NCBI GenBank assembly: GCA_041629655.1
Contig: JBFKMV010000058.1
Location: 1 to 24,916 of the forward strand
Direction: 5' to 3'
Length of the DNA: 24,916 nucleotides
Source of the DNA: JBFKMV01 sp041629655
GTDB lineage: Bacteria; Acidobacteriota; Polarisedimenticolia; Polarisedimenticolales; Polarisedimenticolaceae
In this document: piece by piece, positions 1-8,402 of the stretch
How the letters are laid out: every line of letters starts with the position of its first letter
How positions within the stretch are numbered: position 1 is the first letter of the stretch
The notes under the pieces: model-generated
Told to the model about the DNA's origin: nothing
The model's database searches: none
Seen by the model: only the letters and a program-made list of their open reading frames with translations
Program-made: the position numbers and the translations under genes

Positions 1-391
1 GCATCCGGTCGTCGTCGAGCGGCACCCACTTGCGCGTGTCCTCGAGCGTGGACCAGATCACGTGCCGGAGACCGGCGCGCTTGGCCGCCCGGGCCATCGA
101 CCTGGCCTGCGCCGCCTCTTTCTCGGGCGAGTAGTGCTCCCAGAAGTTCGTGATGCAGAAGGCGCCGTACGCCCCCTGGAACGCCTTGTCCAGGCTCTGC
201 TCGTTGTCCAGGTCCGCCTCGACGACCTCGGCCCCGAGCTTCGCCAGCTGCTTCGCCTTGTCCGAGTCCTTGTTGCGCGTGATCGCCCGCGCCGCAAAGC
301 CGCCCTCGGGATCGTTCAGGATCGCCCGCACCAGGCCGCCGCCCTGGGCCCCGGTCGCACCGACCACCGCGATGACCTTGTTGTCCGCCAT
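1..391 (-). CDS. NmrA-like NAD(P)-binding protein, 5' part only
   Basis: This gene runs off the left end, and about 130 N-terminal codons are present. The protein begins MADNKVIAVVGATGAQGGGL. Residues 11-18 (GATGAQGG) are the dinucleotide-binding glycine motif of the atypical short-chain dehydrogenase (NmrA/HSCARG) family. Later segments such as VEADLDNEQSLDKAF and ITNFWEHYSPEKEAAQA are also typical of that family. Members bind NAD(P)(H) and act as redox-sensing regulators or as oxidoreductases; which applies here cannot be told. The ATG at 389-391 was chosen because GAGGAG lies just upstream on the minus strand. The gene lies 73 bp downstream of the response regulator on the same strand, so it may be co-transcribed or use its own promoter in that gap. 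The family call is seen in sequence; the function is inferred. Confidence 0.85.
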   Translation of the reverse strand, partial: MADNKVIAVVGATGAQGGGLVRAILNDPEGGFAARAITRNKDSDKAKQLAKLGAEVVEADLDNEQSLDKAFQGAYGAFCITNFWEHYSPEKEAAQARSMARAAKRAGLRHVIWSTLEDTRKWVPLDDDRM

Positions 392-417
392 GGCTTGCTC
401 CTCTTTTTTCGATGCCC

Positions 418-442
418 CCGCGCTGACACTGTTATAGCGCGG
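418..442 (-). promoter_or_regulatory. Candidate promoter/operator of the NmrA-like gene
   Basis: A perfect 6-bp inverted repeat (CCGCGC at 418-423, GCGCGG at 437-442) flanks a 13-nt spacer. Read on the minus strand, the spacer contains TATAAC (431-436), a good -10 hexamer. The distance to the NmrA-like ATG (391) suits a 5' UTR of about 30 nt. The -35 region is weak. The repeat could be an operator over the -10 box or a poor terminator of the response regulator gene; no T-run follows. Confidence 0.3.
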
Positions 443-464
443 AACGGGGTGGCCGCCCAGGGTC

Positions 465-1100
465 CTAGATCCAGCCGTTGCGGATGGCCTTGCTCACGGC
501 CTGCGATTTGGAGTGGACGTGCAGCTTCTCGTAGATCGCGCGGATGTAGTTGCGGACGGTGTTGATGCTGACCCGCAGCTCGTCGCCCACGTTCTGGTAG
601 CTGTAGCCGTCGGCCAGCATCCTGAGCACCCGCAGCTCGTGGGGCGTCAGGTCGGTCTCGCGCTCCACGGGCGGGGCGGCCTTGCGGAACAGGTGGATCA
701 CCTTCCGCGCGACCTCGGGCGACATCGGCGAGCCGTCGGCCAGACCGTCCTCGATCGCCTGGAGCAGCCGCGCCGGGGGCGTCTTCTTGAGCAGGTAGCC
801 GTGGGCCCCGTTGAGCAGCGAGCGGAAGATCTTCTCCTCCTCGTCGTAGACCGTCAGCATCAGCACCGAGGCGTCCGGGTGGCGAGCGCGCACCGCGGGT
901 ACGGCGTCAGCGCCGGACTGCCCGGGCAGGTTGATGTCGAGCAGGATCACCTGCGGCGGCTCGGACCACGTGACGTCGAAGAACTCCTCGACCGAGCGGC
1001 ACGTGGCCACGCACTTCATCCGGCCCGTGCCCTCGATCAGCTGCTTGAGCCCGAAGCGCAGGCCGTCGTCGTCCTCCACCAGTGCCACGCGGATCGCCAT
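465..1100 (-). CDS. NarL/LuxR-family two-component response regulator
   Basis: This 211-residue protein has an N-terminal receiver domain (about 1-125) and a C-terminal LuxR-type helix-turn-helix (about 145-211). The acidic cluster is E9-D10-D11, the phospho-acceptor is D55 in ILLDINLPG, and the conserved Lys is in YLLKKTPP. The DNA-binding helix region is VSINTVRNYIRAIYEKL. It should be phosphorylated by the kinase encoded just upstream and then bind DNA as a dimer. Start: the ORF is open far upstream in this frame, but MAIRVALVEDD begins exactly at the receiver fold. Its ATG lies 2 nt after the kinase stop (TGATCATG), which implies translational coupling. Its targets are unknown; the neighbouring exported proteins or the NmrA-like gene are plausible ones. 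Confidence 0.95.
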   Translation of the reverse strand: MAIRVALVEDDDGLRFGLKQLIEGTGRMKCVATCRSVEEFFDVTWSEPPQVILLDINLPGQSGADAVPAVRARHPDASVLMLTVYDEEEKIFRSLLNGAHGYLLKKTPPARLLQAIEDGLADGSPMSPEVARKVIHLFRKAAPPVERETDLTPHELRVLRMLADGYSYQNVGDELRVSINTVRNYIRAIYEKLHVHSKSQAVSKAIRNGWI

Positions 1101-1102
1101 GA

Positions 1103-4100
1103 TCAGACCTCGTCGCCGCGCCGCAGCGGCGCTCCCGCGCGAGGGCGAGGGTTCGCGGCCGGACGGCGGCGGAACAGCGAGCGCAGCCGGGCGCCGAGGT
1201 TGCGGTCTCCCACCGGCACGCGGATCGTGACGCGGGTCCCGCTCCCGGGGCTCGACTCGATGGCCAGGCTGCCGCCGAGCTCGCGGACCCGCCGCTCCAT
1301 GCTGTGCAGCCCGTAGCCGGTGGGGACGCTCTCGGCCGCCAGGCCCCGCGTCCGCTCGGGATCGAAGCCGACGCCGTCGTCCTCGACGGTGGCGACGAGC
1401 ACCCCGTCGACGAGGCTCATCACCAGCCGCACCTCCCCGGCGCCGGCGTGCTTGGCCGCGTTGGCGATCGCCTCCTTGAGCGCGAGGTACAGGTTGCGGC
1501 GCACGTCGGCGCCGAGGGCCAGGCTGCGCTCCGAAACGCGTTCCTCCATGACCAGCCGCGCGCCGGTACCCTCGACGAAGCCGGACGCGAACGCGCGCAG
1601 GCGGCGCACGACCTCGTCCAGGCTGTCGCGGCGCGGGTCGATGGCCCAGACCATGTCGCTGTTGGCGTCGACGGCAGAGCGCGCGGTCTCGCCGATCGCC
1701 TGCACCAGCGGCTCGACCTCGGCGGGCGAGCGCGCGCTCGCGGCGACGCCGCTGAGGATCGAGATGCGGGCCAGCGAGGTGCCGATCTCGTCGTGCAGGT
1801 CGCCGGCGATGCGCTTGCGGATCCGGTCCCGCTGGGCGATCCGTCCCAGCCGCACCTGGTACGCGCCGACGGCGGCGGCCAATACCAGCGCCAGCGACAG
1901 CCCGGCCGCCCACGGCGTGCGCCACCACGGCGGCGCCACGCTCAGCTCGACCGAGGCCGCTCCGGAGACGCGCTCCCCGAGCGGGTCCGAGGCGCGGACC
2001 TCGACGCGGTACGCGCCGGCGTCGAGGCCGGCCAACCGCAGCGTCGAGCCCCGGATCGGCGGGCTCCACGACGCGGCCTCGGCGGCCGCGGAGTCGAGGA
2101 TGCGGTACTGGAACGCCCCGTCGATGTTGCGCTCGTTGGAGATCGTCAGCTCGAGCTGGTGCAGCCCGGCGCGCAGCCGCGGCAGGCCGAGGGCGCGCGT
2201 GCCGACCCAGGGCACGGCGACGGGCCGGCCGTCGACACGGGCGGCGAGGAACGAGGGCGGTCCGGGGTCCGCCTCGGCGTCGTCCGCCCCGACGAACCGC
2301 GCCAGCCCCAGCGACGTCCCGGCCCACAGCACCCCGTCGCCGTCCACGAGCAAGGGCGCGGTCGCCATCGAGGGCAGGCCGTCGCCGGCGGTGAAGTGGC
2401 GCGGCGTGGCGCCGCCGGGATCGCGGCGGTAGATCCCGCGCCGCGTTCCGATCCACAGCGCGCCGTCGCGGTCCTCGGCCACCGACAGCGCCCGGCGCAC
2501 GTCGCGGGGCGTGAGCGGCAGGGCGCGCGGCTCCGACGCGCCCGGGTCGTCGATGCGCAGCACGCCGGCCCAGGGATGCGCGATCAGGACCCGTCCGTCG
2601 CGGTCCACGTGCAGGTCGAAGATGATCCGGCTCGGCGTATCGGCGACCTCGACCGGCACCGCGGTCAGCGCGCCGTCGCGCCAGCGCACCACGGCGCCGG
2701 CGTACATTCCGATCCAGATCGCGCCGTCCGCTCCCTCGGCGAAGCTGCACGCGGCGCCGAGACCGAGCGCGGCGAACCCGTCGATGCGGCGCGGACGCGG
2801 CGCGCCGGGCTCCCACACCAGCAGCTCGGCCGGCCAGGCTCCGATCCACAGCGCTCCTCGCGAGTCCTCGAACACGGTCCACACGCCGTCCGTGATGCCG
2901 AGCCACGCATTGGCGTACAGCACCGCGCGCGAGGGGTCGGCGAGGTCCTCGAGGCGCCGCGACGGGGGATGGTGCACCAGCCCGCCCGGCGTGGCGAACC
3001 ACCACCCGCCGCGCCGGTCGCGCCGCGCCTTGTGGTTGAAGCCCCACCAAACGCGCGCCGCCCCCGCGGGCAGGCCGACCGTCACGGACTCGAAGCGCTC
3101 GCCCAGCCGCCGGTGCACGCGCCAGCGGTCGGGCGGCTCGATCGAGACCGCCCACACGCCGTCGGCGTCCTCGAACAGGTCGATCACCGCCTCCGCGCCC
3201 GGCCCCTCGTGGTCCTCGTAGGTGGTGAAGCCCGCCGGGCGGATCGCGTGGACGCCGCCCGAGCCGGAGGTCCACACCGTCCCGTCGCGCCCGGTCCCGA
3301 GCACCCACAGCGCCCCGCTGCGCAGCCGCGCGTCGGCGCCGACCAGCTCCAGCGAGCCCTCGCGCAGCCGCGCCGCGCCCTGGGTGGTCCCGACCCAGAT
3401 CTCGTCGCCGTTGCCGCGGCTCGCGGCGTGCATCGTCGGACCGCGAGCCAGCGGCGCCGGCAGCGGGACCCGGACCGTCTCGCCCTGGTCGGGCAGGTGG
3501 GAGCCTTCGCGCGACCGTGCGGGGTCGAAGGTCCACGCCGCGGCCGCGGGGCCCGCGGGCGGCCGGAAGCCGTACAGGGCGTTCTCGTCCCCCTCCAGCA
3601 TCAGCCACACCGCCCCGCGGGCGTCGACGTGCAGCGGCCAGGCCTGCCGCGCCGGCTTCCCGGTGCGCCACGCGTCGCTGCCGCCGTCGTCGCGCAGATG
3701 CACGAGGCCGCACGTCGTCCCGACCCACACCCCGCCGGGCCCGCGCTGAACCCGTGAGCGCACGTAGGCGCAATCGGCTGGAAGAGGAAGCGCGACCCTT
3801 TCCAATCGCGGCGGCGCGGCGTCGAGCGGAACGCGGAACACGCCGTCGGGCGTCGTCGCCACGAGCCGCGCGCCGCCGTCGGAGGCGGCCAGCCCTTCGA
3901 CGACCGCCTCCGGGGCGCCGCACTCGAAGGCCGGCTGATCGTCGAGCCGGTCGGGACGCAGCCGGCACAGTCCCGCGGTGGTGGCGAACCACAACGAGCC
4001 GTCGCGCGTCTCGGCGATGTCGGTCACCGCCGGGCTGAGGAGGCCCGCCTCGTCCCCGAGCAGCCGCACGCGGCGGCCCTCGAGACGCGCCACACCCTCG

Positions 4101-4279
4101 TCGGTGGCCAGCCAGACCTGCCCGCGGCTGCCCTGGAACATCGCCGTCGCGTTGCCGGTGACGAGCCCGTCCTCCGGGCCGAAGCTGCGCCCGGGGTAGA
4201 CCACGGCCCGGGCGGCGGTCGTCGCCGCGAGAAGCGCGCAGCCCAGGAGGAGCGCGCGCCGGAGCGGGCGCCGTTCCAT
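1103..4279 (-). CDS. Propeller-type membrane sensor histidine kinase
   Basis: This protein of 1058 residues starts with a signal peptide or anchor (MERRPLRRALLLGCALLAA). A long periplasmic part (about 30-690) has repeated two-component-propeller blades such as GQVWLATDEGVARLEG and GSLWFATTAGLCRL. A Y_Y_Y domain follows (about 700-783, FQYRILD ... YRVEVRASDPLG), then one transmembrane helix (about 788-807). The HisKA_3 dimerisation domain carries His829 in GDLHDEIGTSLARI. The HATPase domain has an N-box near 935-944 (KEAIANAAKH), a G1 box DDGVGFD and a GYGL box. This is the NarX/UhpB class with a periplasmic sensor like those of Bacteroides polysaccharide sensors. Start: the ORF extends 19 codons further, but the ATG at 4279 begins the signal peptide. 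No clear ribosome site precedes it. The ligand is unknown. Confidence 0.93.
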   Translation of the reverse strand: MERRPLRRALLLGCALLAATTAARAVVYPGRSFGPEDGLVTGNATAMFQGSRGQVWLATDEGVARLEGRRVRLLGDEAGLLSPAVTDIAETRDGSLWFATTAGLCRLRPDRLDDQPAFECGAPEAVVEGLAASDGGARLVATTPDGVFRVPLDAAPPRLERVALPLPADCAYVRSRVQRGPGGVWVGTTCGLVHLRDDGGSDAWRTGKPARQAWPLHVDARGAVWLMLEGDENALYGFRPPAGPAAAAWTFDPARSREGSHLPDQGETVRVPLPAPLARGPTMHAASRGNGDEIWVGTTQGAARLREGSLELVGADARLRSGALWVLGTGRDGTVWTSGSGGVHAIRPAGFTTYEDHEGPGAEAVIDLFEDADGVWAVSIEPPDRWRVHRRLGERFESVTVGLPAGAARVWWGFNHKARRDRRGGWWFATPGGLVHHPPSRRLEDLADPSRAVLYANAWLGITDGVWTVFEDSRGALWIGAWPAELLVWEPGAPRPRRIDGFAALGLGAACSFAEGADGAIWIGMYAGAVVRWRDGALTAVPVEVADTPSRIIFDLHVDRDGRVLIAHPWAGVLRIDDPGASEPRALPLTPRDVRRALSVAEDRDGALWIGTRRGIYRRDPGGATPRHFTAGDGLPSMATAPLLVDGDGVLWAGTSLGLARFVGADDAEADPGPPSFLAARVDGRPVAVPWVGTRALGLPRLRAGLHQLELTISNERNIDGAFQYRILDSAAAEAASWSPPIRGSTLRLAGLDAGAYRVEVRASDPLGERVSGAASVELSVAPPWWRTPWAAGLSLALVLAAAVGAYQVRLGRIAQRDRIRKRIAGDLHDEIGTSLARISILSGVAASARSPAEVEPLVQAIGETARSAVDANSDMVWAIDPRRDSLDEVVRRLRAFASGFVEGTGARLVMEERVSERSLALGADVRRNLYLALKEAIANAAKHAGAGEVRLVMSLVDGVLVATVEDDGVGFDPERTRGLAAESVPTGYGLHSMERRVRELGGSLAIESSPGSGTRVTIRVPVGDRNLGARLRSLFRRRPAANPRPRAGAPLRRGDEV

Positions 4280-4346
4280 GCGCAGAGGGTACGCCCGAAC
4301 CTGCGGTCGCGGAACAGCGCTTTCGAACCGGAGCATCGGGAAGGAG

Positions 4347-4904
4347 TCAGGGACACGCCGCGGCGGGCCAGCGGGTCGTGTCGGCGCTCGTCTCGCCCAG
4401 GGTGCCTTCCTCGCCCAGCCGGTTGCGCGCGGCGACGAGGTAGTAGAAGCCGTTGCCGGCGGAGGCGATCGTGGAGTCGATCGTGCTGGTGCCGGTCACG
4501 CCGGACTCGAGGCACGAGCCCCAGGACGTGCCGTCGAGCGCGGAGAGCGAGCCGCGGTACAGGCTGTAGTCGCCGACGGTCGGCTCCGGGGTCCAGCTCA
4601 CGGTCTGCTTGTCGGCGCCCATGGTGATCCAGCGCACCTCGCCCGGCGGGCGGTAGACCGGCACGAAGCCGGCCTCCATGCGGTGGCCCGGCGAGGACAG
4701 CGCGCCGGCGAGCGCGACCGGGGCGCCGATCGCGTCCAGCGAGACCTTGTACGAGGCGGAGGCGGCGATGCTGCCGCCCAGCGGACGGCCGCCGGCGTTG
4801 AACGTGTGCTCGTCGAGCCGGTAGCTCGCGCTCTGCTGCGCGAAACCGGGCAGCGCGACGAGCGCGGCCAGGATCGAGAGGGTCAACCCGCGCAGATCAA
4901 GCAT
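4347..4904 (-). CDS. Small exported protein with Fn3-like half
   Basis: This protein of 185 residues starts with a Sec signal peptide (MLDLRGLTLSILAALVALPGFAQ). The N-terminal half (SASYRLDEHTFNAGGRPLGG ...) resembles short exported proteins with conserved 'SASY' and 'GGRP' segments; I do not know a function for it. The C-terminal half (VSWTPEPTVGDYSLYRGSLS ... FYYLVAARNRLGEEG) looks like one fibronectin-type III domain. Such modules serve in protein or carbohydrate contact outside the cell. The ATG at 4902-4904 has GGGAGG 6 nt upstream. It lies 13 bp after the repeat protein on the same strand, so the two are almost certainly one operon and may act together at the surface. The gap to the sensor kinase downstream is 67 bp. 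Confidence 0.8.
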   Translation of the reverse strand: MLDLRGLTLSILAALVALPGFAQQSASYRLDEHTFNAGGRPLGGSIAASASYKVSLDAIGAPVALAGALSSPGHRMEAGFVPVYRPPGEVRWITMGADKQTVSWTPEPTVGDYSLYRGSLSALDGTSWGSCLESGVTGTSTIDSTIASAGNGFYYLVAARNRLGEEGTLGETSADTTRWPAAACP

Positions 4905-4917
4905 CGCGCGCCTCCCG

Positions 4918-7413
4918 TCAGCGCGGGCTCAGCAGCACGCGGATCGTGTCCGTGCCGCCGTCCAGCGCGTCGATCGCCTTGCCCAGGATCGTTCCCGGGA
5001 TCGCCTCCAGCGCCCGCATCGCGTGACCGGGCGTGGGCGAGGCCGCCAGCAGGTCGCCCGGGCGGATCGCGCCGTAGCCGGCGTCGGCGCGAACGGTCAC
5101 GATGCCGAACGCCGCGACCGGAGCCTCCAGGCCGCCGTCGGTCGCCGGGCGCGAGGAACCCGCGGCGATCCCGACCACGCCGGCGTCGGCCAGCGAAGCC
5201 GCGCGGCGCACGCGCCCCGGCTCGAACGGGTCGAGCGCGAGCACGTCGCCCTCCTCGACCGGCTCGCCGGCCGGCAGCCACGTGACGTTCGTCGCTGCGG
5301 GCTCGACCGTCTGGATCGTCACCGGGGCGGGCCCGGTCACGGTTGCGGGCCGCTCGGGCGGGCGCGCAGGCGGGACGTTTCCGGACGGCGCGGGCCGGTC
5401 GAACAGCGACCGCTCGGCCTGCGCCTCGGTGCGGCCGGCCTCGGCGGCTTCCGCGCGCCGGTCGTCGATCGCCGCCACCAGCGCGCGCGTCCGCGACAGG
5501 TCGACCTCCTCGCCCCTGCCGACGGCGGCGCGCATCCCGCGGAAACGCTCGAAGGCGCTGAAGCGCCGCAGCTCGGGCCGCTCGCGGTACGGCTCCTCGA
5601 CCGCCGCGCGCGCGGGCAGGAACGCCTCGCGCGTCTTCGGCTGCACGATCGCCAGCTCCTCGAAGCCCAGGCGCAGCCCGTAGACCAGGTAGTCGAACGT
5701 CGCGTCGGAGCCGGCGGGACCGCGCACCACGATCTCCTCCGTCGAGACCTCGGTCGCGGCCAGCGCGACCGGCTCGCCGCGCGGCGTCAGGTGTACCGTC
5801 AGCCCGATGTCGGGGTTGGCCACCAGCGCGAAGGTCTCGCCGAGCCGCACGCGCGCCTCGCCGCCGGCCAGCCGCGCCGTGCCGCGCGTGTAGACCGCGA
5901 CCTCGTCGCCCTCGGGCGCGGCGTAGACGACCACCTTGTCGCTTTCGACGGGGTGGTTCTGCACGAAGCTGACCGTCCCGGTGCCGACGATCTTGCGCGT
6001 CGAGGTCGAGACGTCGGCCCAGAAGGTCACGTTGTCCGGGTGCGAGAACGTGCCGCCGGCGAAGGTGCCCTTGCCCCAGATGCCGCGGTCGCCGACGCCG
6101 ACGTAGCCAAGGCCGCTGTGGTCCGAGTCCTGGAAGAAGCCGCCCCACGAGTTGCCGGCGGCCTGGATCCCGGCGCTCGAGTAGCCGACGTAGGCGCGGC
6201 CGCTCTCGTTGAGGTCGCTGAAGTAGCCGCCGACCTCGTTGCCGTGGGCGTGGATGCCGCGGTCGCCCCAGCCCACGTAGGCGTAGCCGCTGCCGTTGGC
6301 GTCCTTGAAGTGGCCGCCCATCTCGTTGCCCTGGGCCTCGATGCCGCGATCACCCCAGCCCGCGAAGGCGTAGCCGCTGTTGTTGGCGTCCTTGAAGTAC
6401 CCGCCCGCCTCGTTGCCCAGGGCGTGGATGCCGCGGTTCCCGTAGCCGACGTAGGCGCTGCCGCTCCCGCCAGGCCCGGTGCCGACGAAGTAGCCACCTG
6501 CGGTGTTCCCGAAGCCCTGGACCCCGTAGTCGCCGGCGGCGATGTAGGCCAGGCCGCTGCTGTCCGGGTCGTTGAAGTAGCCGCCGCCGGTGTTGCCGTA
6601 GCCCGAGATCCCGTAGCCGGAGGAGGCGAGGTAGGCGAAACTGCTGCCGTCCGGCGTCTGGAAGTGCCCTCCGGCGAAGTTGCCCGTGGCCGAGATCCCG
6701 GTGTCGCCGTTGCCCAGCGTGGCCGAGCCGGTTCCGTCCCAGTCCTTGAAGTAACCGCCGTAGTCGCTGCCGTAGGCGTCGATGCCCCGGTGGCCCACGG
6801 CGATGTGGGCGCGGCCGCTGCTGCCGCCGCCGAAGTAAGCGCCCCCGCCGCTCCCGTAGGCCTCGAACGCGTAGCCCGGATAGGTACCCGAGCCCTGCCC
6901 GAGCACGAGCTTGCCGAGCTTGGCCTGCTCGCCCGCGGCAGTGTCGACGAACTGGTTGGCGCGCTTGCCGCCGAGGTGCATGGCGTTGGCGGCGTAGGGG
7001 CTGGCCACGACGCGCACGCGCGGCGAGAGCGTCTCGGCGCCGACCTGGATCGCGAGCCACACCTCGGCGTAGTCGCGGAACACGTGGCTCAGCGTGGTGT
7101 AGGTCCCGGGACCGCTGCCGTCGCTGACCGTCCCGCCGCCGAGCTGCACGTTGAACAGGCCGCCCGTGACGGTCACCGCCGCACCGACCGCCGCGGTGTG
7201 GGTGTCGACGAGGATCTCGCTGCCGCCGACGGCGGCACTCCAGAAGCGGAACACCATGTCGTGGCTGCCGCCGAGCGGCGCGTCGTCGGCCGCGCGCAGC
7301 ACGCCCTGGTAATTGATCAGCTCGGGCGGCTCGGCGGCCCGGGCCCCGGGGGCCGCGACGAGCAGGCACGACGCGAACAGGGCCAGCGCGGAGACGGTCC
7401 GGTGGTAACGCAT
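4918..7413 (-). CDS. Large exported protein with nine 29-residue repeats
   Basis: This protein of 831 residues starts with the signal peptide MRYHRTVSALALFASCLLV. An N-terminal domain (about 30-185, with LINYQGVLRAADDAPLGG and VVASPYAANAMHL) is like those in many secreted and phage-tail-like proteins. Residues 187-461 are tandem repeats (listed separately). A beta-rich domain (about 465-600, VSFVQNHP ... VHLTPRGEP) follows. A charged, possibly helical segment (EAAEAGRTEAQAERS) comes next. The C-terminal domain (GIVTVRADAGYGAIRPGDLL ... GTILGKAIDAL) matches the tail often seen in exported Acidobacteriota proteins of unknown role. Start: ATG at 7413 with AGGAGA 6 nt upstream; an upstream in-frame start adds 18 residues with no signal character. 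Its role is probably a surface fibre or adhesin-like structure. No catalytic motif was seen. Confidence 0.85.
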   Translation of the reverse strand: MRYHRTVSALALFASCLLVAAPGARAAEPPELINYQGVLRAADDAPLGGSHDMVFRFWSAAVGGSEILVDTHTAAVGAAVTVTGGLFNVQLGGGTVSDGSGPGTYTTLSHVFRDYAEVWLAIQVGAETLSPRVRVVASPYAANAMHLGGKRANQFVDTAAGEQAKLGKLVLGQGSGTYPGYAFEAYGSGGGAYFGGGSSGRAHIAVGHRGIDAYGSDYGGYFKDWDGTGSATLGNGDTGISATGNFAGGHFQTPDGSSFAYLASSGYGISGYGNTGGGYFNDPDSSGLAYIAAGDYGVQGFGNTAGGYFVGTGPGGSGSAYVGYGNRGIHALGNEAGGYFKDANNSGYAFAGWGDRGIEAQGNEMGGHFKDANGSGYAYVGWGDRGIHAHGNEVGGYFSDLNESGRAYVGYSSAGIQAAGNSWGGFFQDSDHSGLGYVGVGDRGIWGKGTFAGGTFSHPDNVTFWADVSTSTRKIVGTGTVSFVQNHPVESDKVVVYAAPEGDEVAVYTRGTARLAGGEARVRLGETFALVANPDIGLTVHLTPRGEPVALAATEVSTEEIVVRGPAGSDATFDYLVYGLRLGFEELAIVQPKTREAFLPARAAVEEPYRERPELRRFSAFERFRGMRAAVGRGEEVDLSRTRALVAAIDDRRAEAAEAGRTEAQAERSLFDRPAPSGNVPPARPPERPATVTGPAPVTIQTVEPAATNVTWLPAGEPVEEGDVLALDPFEPGRVRRAASLADAGVVGIAAGSSRPATDGGLEAPVAAFGIVTVRADAGYGAIRPGDLLAASPTPGHAMRALEAIPGTILGKAIDALDGGTDTIRVLLSPR
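6031..6855 (-). repeat. Tandem 29-residue (87-bp) coding repeats
   Basis: Nine complete units and one partial unit lie inside the exported repeat protein. The pattern is G-N-x-x-G-G-Y-F-x-D-x-x-x-S-G-x-A-Y-V-G-x-G-D-R-G-I-x-A. Most units are exactly 29 residues; the first is 28 and the fifth is 31. Units 6 and 7 are the most alike (GNEAGGYFKDANNSGYAF and GNEMGGHFKDANGSGYAY). The regular Gly, aromatic and small residues suggest a stacked beta fold. Divergence between units argues for an old expansion kept by selection on protein structure. Confidence 0.9.
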
Positions 7414-7467
7414 GGTGGCTCTCCTGTGACGCCACGAACGGTACGGGCCGCCGCGCCGTCCGGCCAC

Positions 7468-7498
7468 GCATGAACATGCGCTCTCGTGAGAGGAGAGC
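7468..7498. terminator. Two adjacent hairpins downstream of the acetyltransferase gene
   Basis: GCATG-AA-CATGC (7468-7479) is followed at once by GCTCTC-7 nt-GAGAGC (7480-7498). They lie between the acetyltransferase stop (7526) and the start of the repeat protein gene (7413), both on the minus strand. They could end the first transcript or shape the leader of the second. No T-run follows, so a rho-independent terminator is not proven. Confidence 0.3.
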
Positions 7499-7525
7499 CT
7501 CGGTTTGTCGGGGTTGTCGTCCCGG

Positions 7526-8320
7526 TCAGGGCAGCCGGGACAGGATCCCGCGGATCACGTCCGGGGCCAGCCGCAGGCCGAACGTCCCCTGGAGCAACGG
7601 CCCGAGGTCGCCGTCGGCGATCTCGCGCGCCGTCTCCCCGCCGTCCCGCTCCACGGCGTAGCGCCGCCCCCGCAGCACGTGCCGCTCGCGCGCCCCGCGC
7701 CGCTGCACGGTCAGGTTCCTGACGAACACCGATTCCGGATGCGTCGCGGTGTAGTGGTGGGCGACCTCGAAGTCGACGGTCAGCGCGGGCGTGAGCGTGA
7801 AGGCGTAGAGGTCGCGCCACGCCCCGGCGTGCCGGTCGCGCAGGACGCAAACGCCGCCGCCCTCGCGGCCCACGCGGTACACGCCGTCGGGCTGCTCGCG
7901 TGGCGTGCCGTCGAGCGGCACCGGGAGCCGGGGACCGTCGCCGCCGAAACCGACGTCGGCGAGGTAGGCGCGACCCTCGACCTCCACGCGCAGCAGCATG
8001 TGGGTCCGCGGCAGCGGAGCCGTCGCCTCCGGCGGCCGCACGCGCGCCTCCAGCGTCTCGACCGCGAAGCCCAGCGCGCGCAGCGCCGTGGCGAACAGCG
8101 TGTTCTGCTCGAAGCAGTACCCGCCGCGGCCGGCGCGAACGAGCCTGGCCTGCAGCGATTCCGGATCGAGGCCCCCCGGCCGCCCCAGGAACACGTCGAT
8201 GTTCTCGAACGGGATGCGGTCGAGGTGGCGGGCGTGGACGTCGTCCAGCGCGGCGAGGCTCGGCCCGGGAACGCCGTCGCAGCCGATCCGTTCCAGGTAG
8301 GCCTGAAGCTCGAAGCCCAA
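7526..8320 (-). CDS. nat: Arylamine N-acetyltransferase
   Basis: This cytoplasmic enzyme would transfer acetyl groups from acetyl-CoA to arylamines or hydrazines by a ping-pong mechanism through a cysteine. The catalytic triad is visible and falls at the classic NAT numbers when the TTG start at 8318-8320 is used: Cys69 (GRGGYCFEQN), His107 (RTHMLLRV) and Asp122 (LADVGFGGD). Total length is 264 residues, normal for the family. AGAGGG lies 7 nt upstream of the TTG. The longer ORF from 8392 adds 24 residues with no family resemblance, so it was rejected. The natural substrate is unknown; bacterial homologues act in detoxification or in aromatic amide biosynthesis, and no such cluster is seen here. 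The gene is divergent from the protease ORF, sharing an 80-bp upstream region. Confidence 0.95.
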   Translation of the reverse strand: MGFELQAYLERIGCDGVPGPSLAALDDVHARHLDRIPFENIDVFLGRPGGLDPESLQARLVRAGRGGYCFEQNTLFATALRALGFAVETLEARVRPPEATAPLPRTHMLLRVEVEGRAYLADVGFGGDGPRLPVPLDGTPREQPDGVYRVGREGGGVCVLRDRHAGAWRDLYAFTLTPALTVDFEVAHHYTATHPESVFVRNLTVQRRGARERHVLRGRRYAVERDGGETAREIADGDLGPLLQGTFGLRLAPDVIRGILSRLP

Positions 8321-8374
8321 CGGTGAACCCTCTTGACGGGAATTGTAGTGCGCCGCGGGGCGAGCCTCCTGGCG

Positions 8375-8380
8375 TACAAT
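8375..8380 (+). promoter_or_regulatory. -10-like hexamer TACAAT
   Basis: TACAAT lies 22 nt before the TTG of the kinase-like 5' fragment, between the divergent acetyltransferase and protease genes. No matching -35 hexamer is at the normal spacing; the nearest TTGACG (8333-8338) is too far upstream. If active, it would drive the fragment and the protease behind it. Confidence 0.35.
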
Positions 8381-8402
8381 CCCCGGAACCACGGAGACCC
8401 GT

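Noticed and set aside
1304..3757. Long plus-strand open frame opposite the sensor kinase (also 5023-7473, 9882-12470 and 20017-22212)
   Set aside because: These are antisense shadows of GC-rich genes. They are rich in Arg, Gly, Pro and Ala and show no domain, while the opposite strand has clear conserved motifs.
465..3992. 1175-residue minus-strand frame that ends in the response regulator
   Set aside because: Only the last 211 codons look like a protein. The rest is an out-of-frame reading of the kinase gene.
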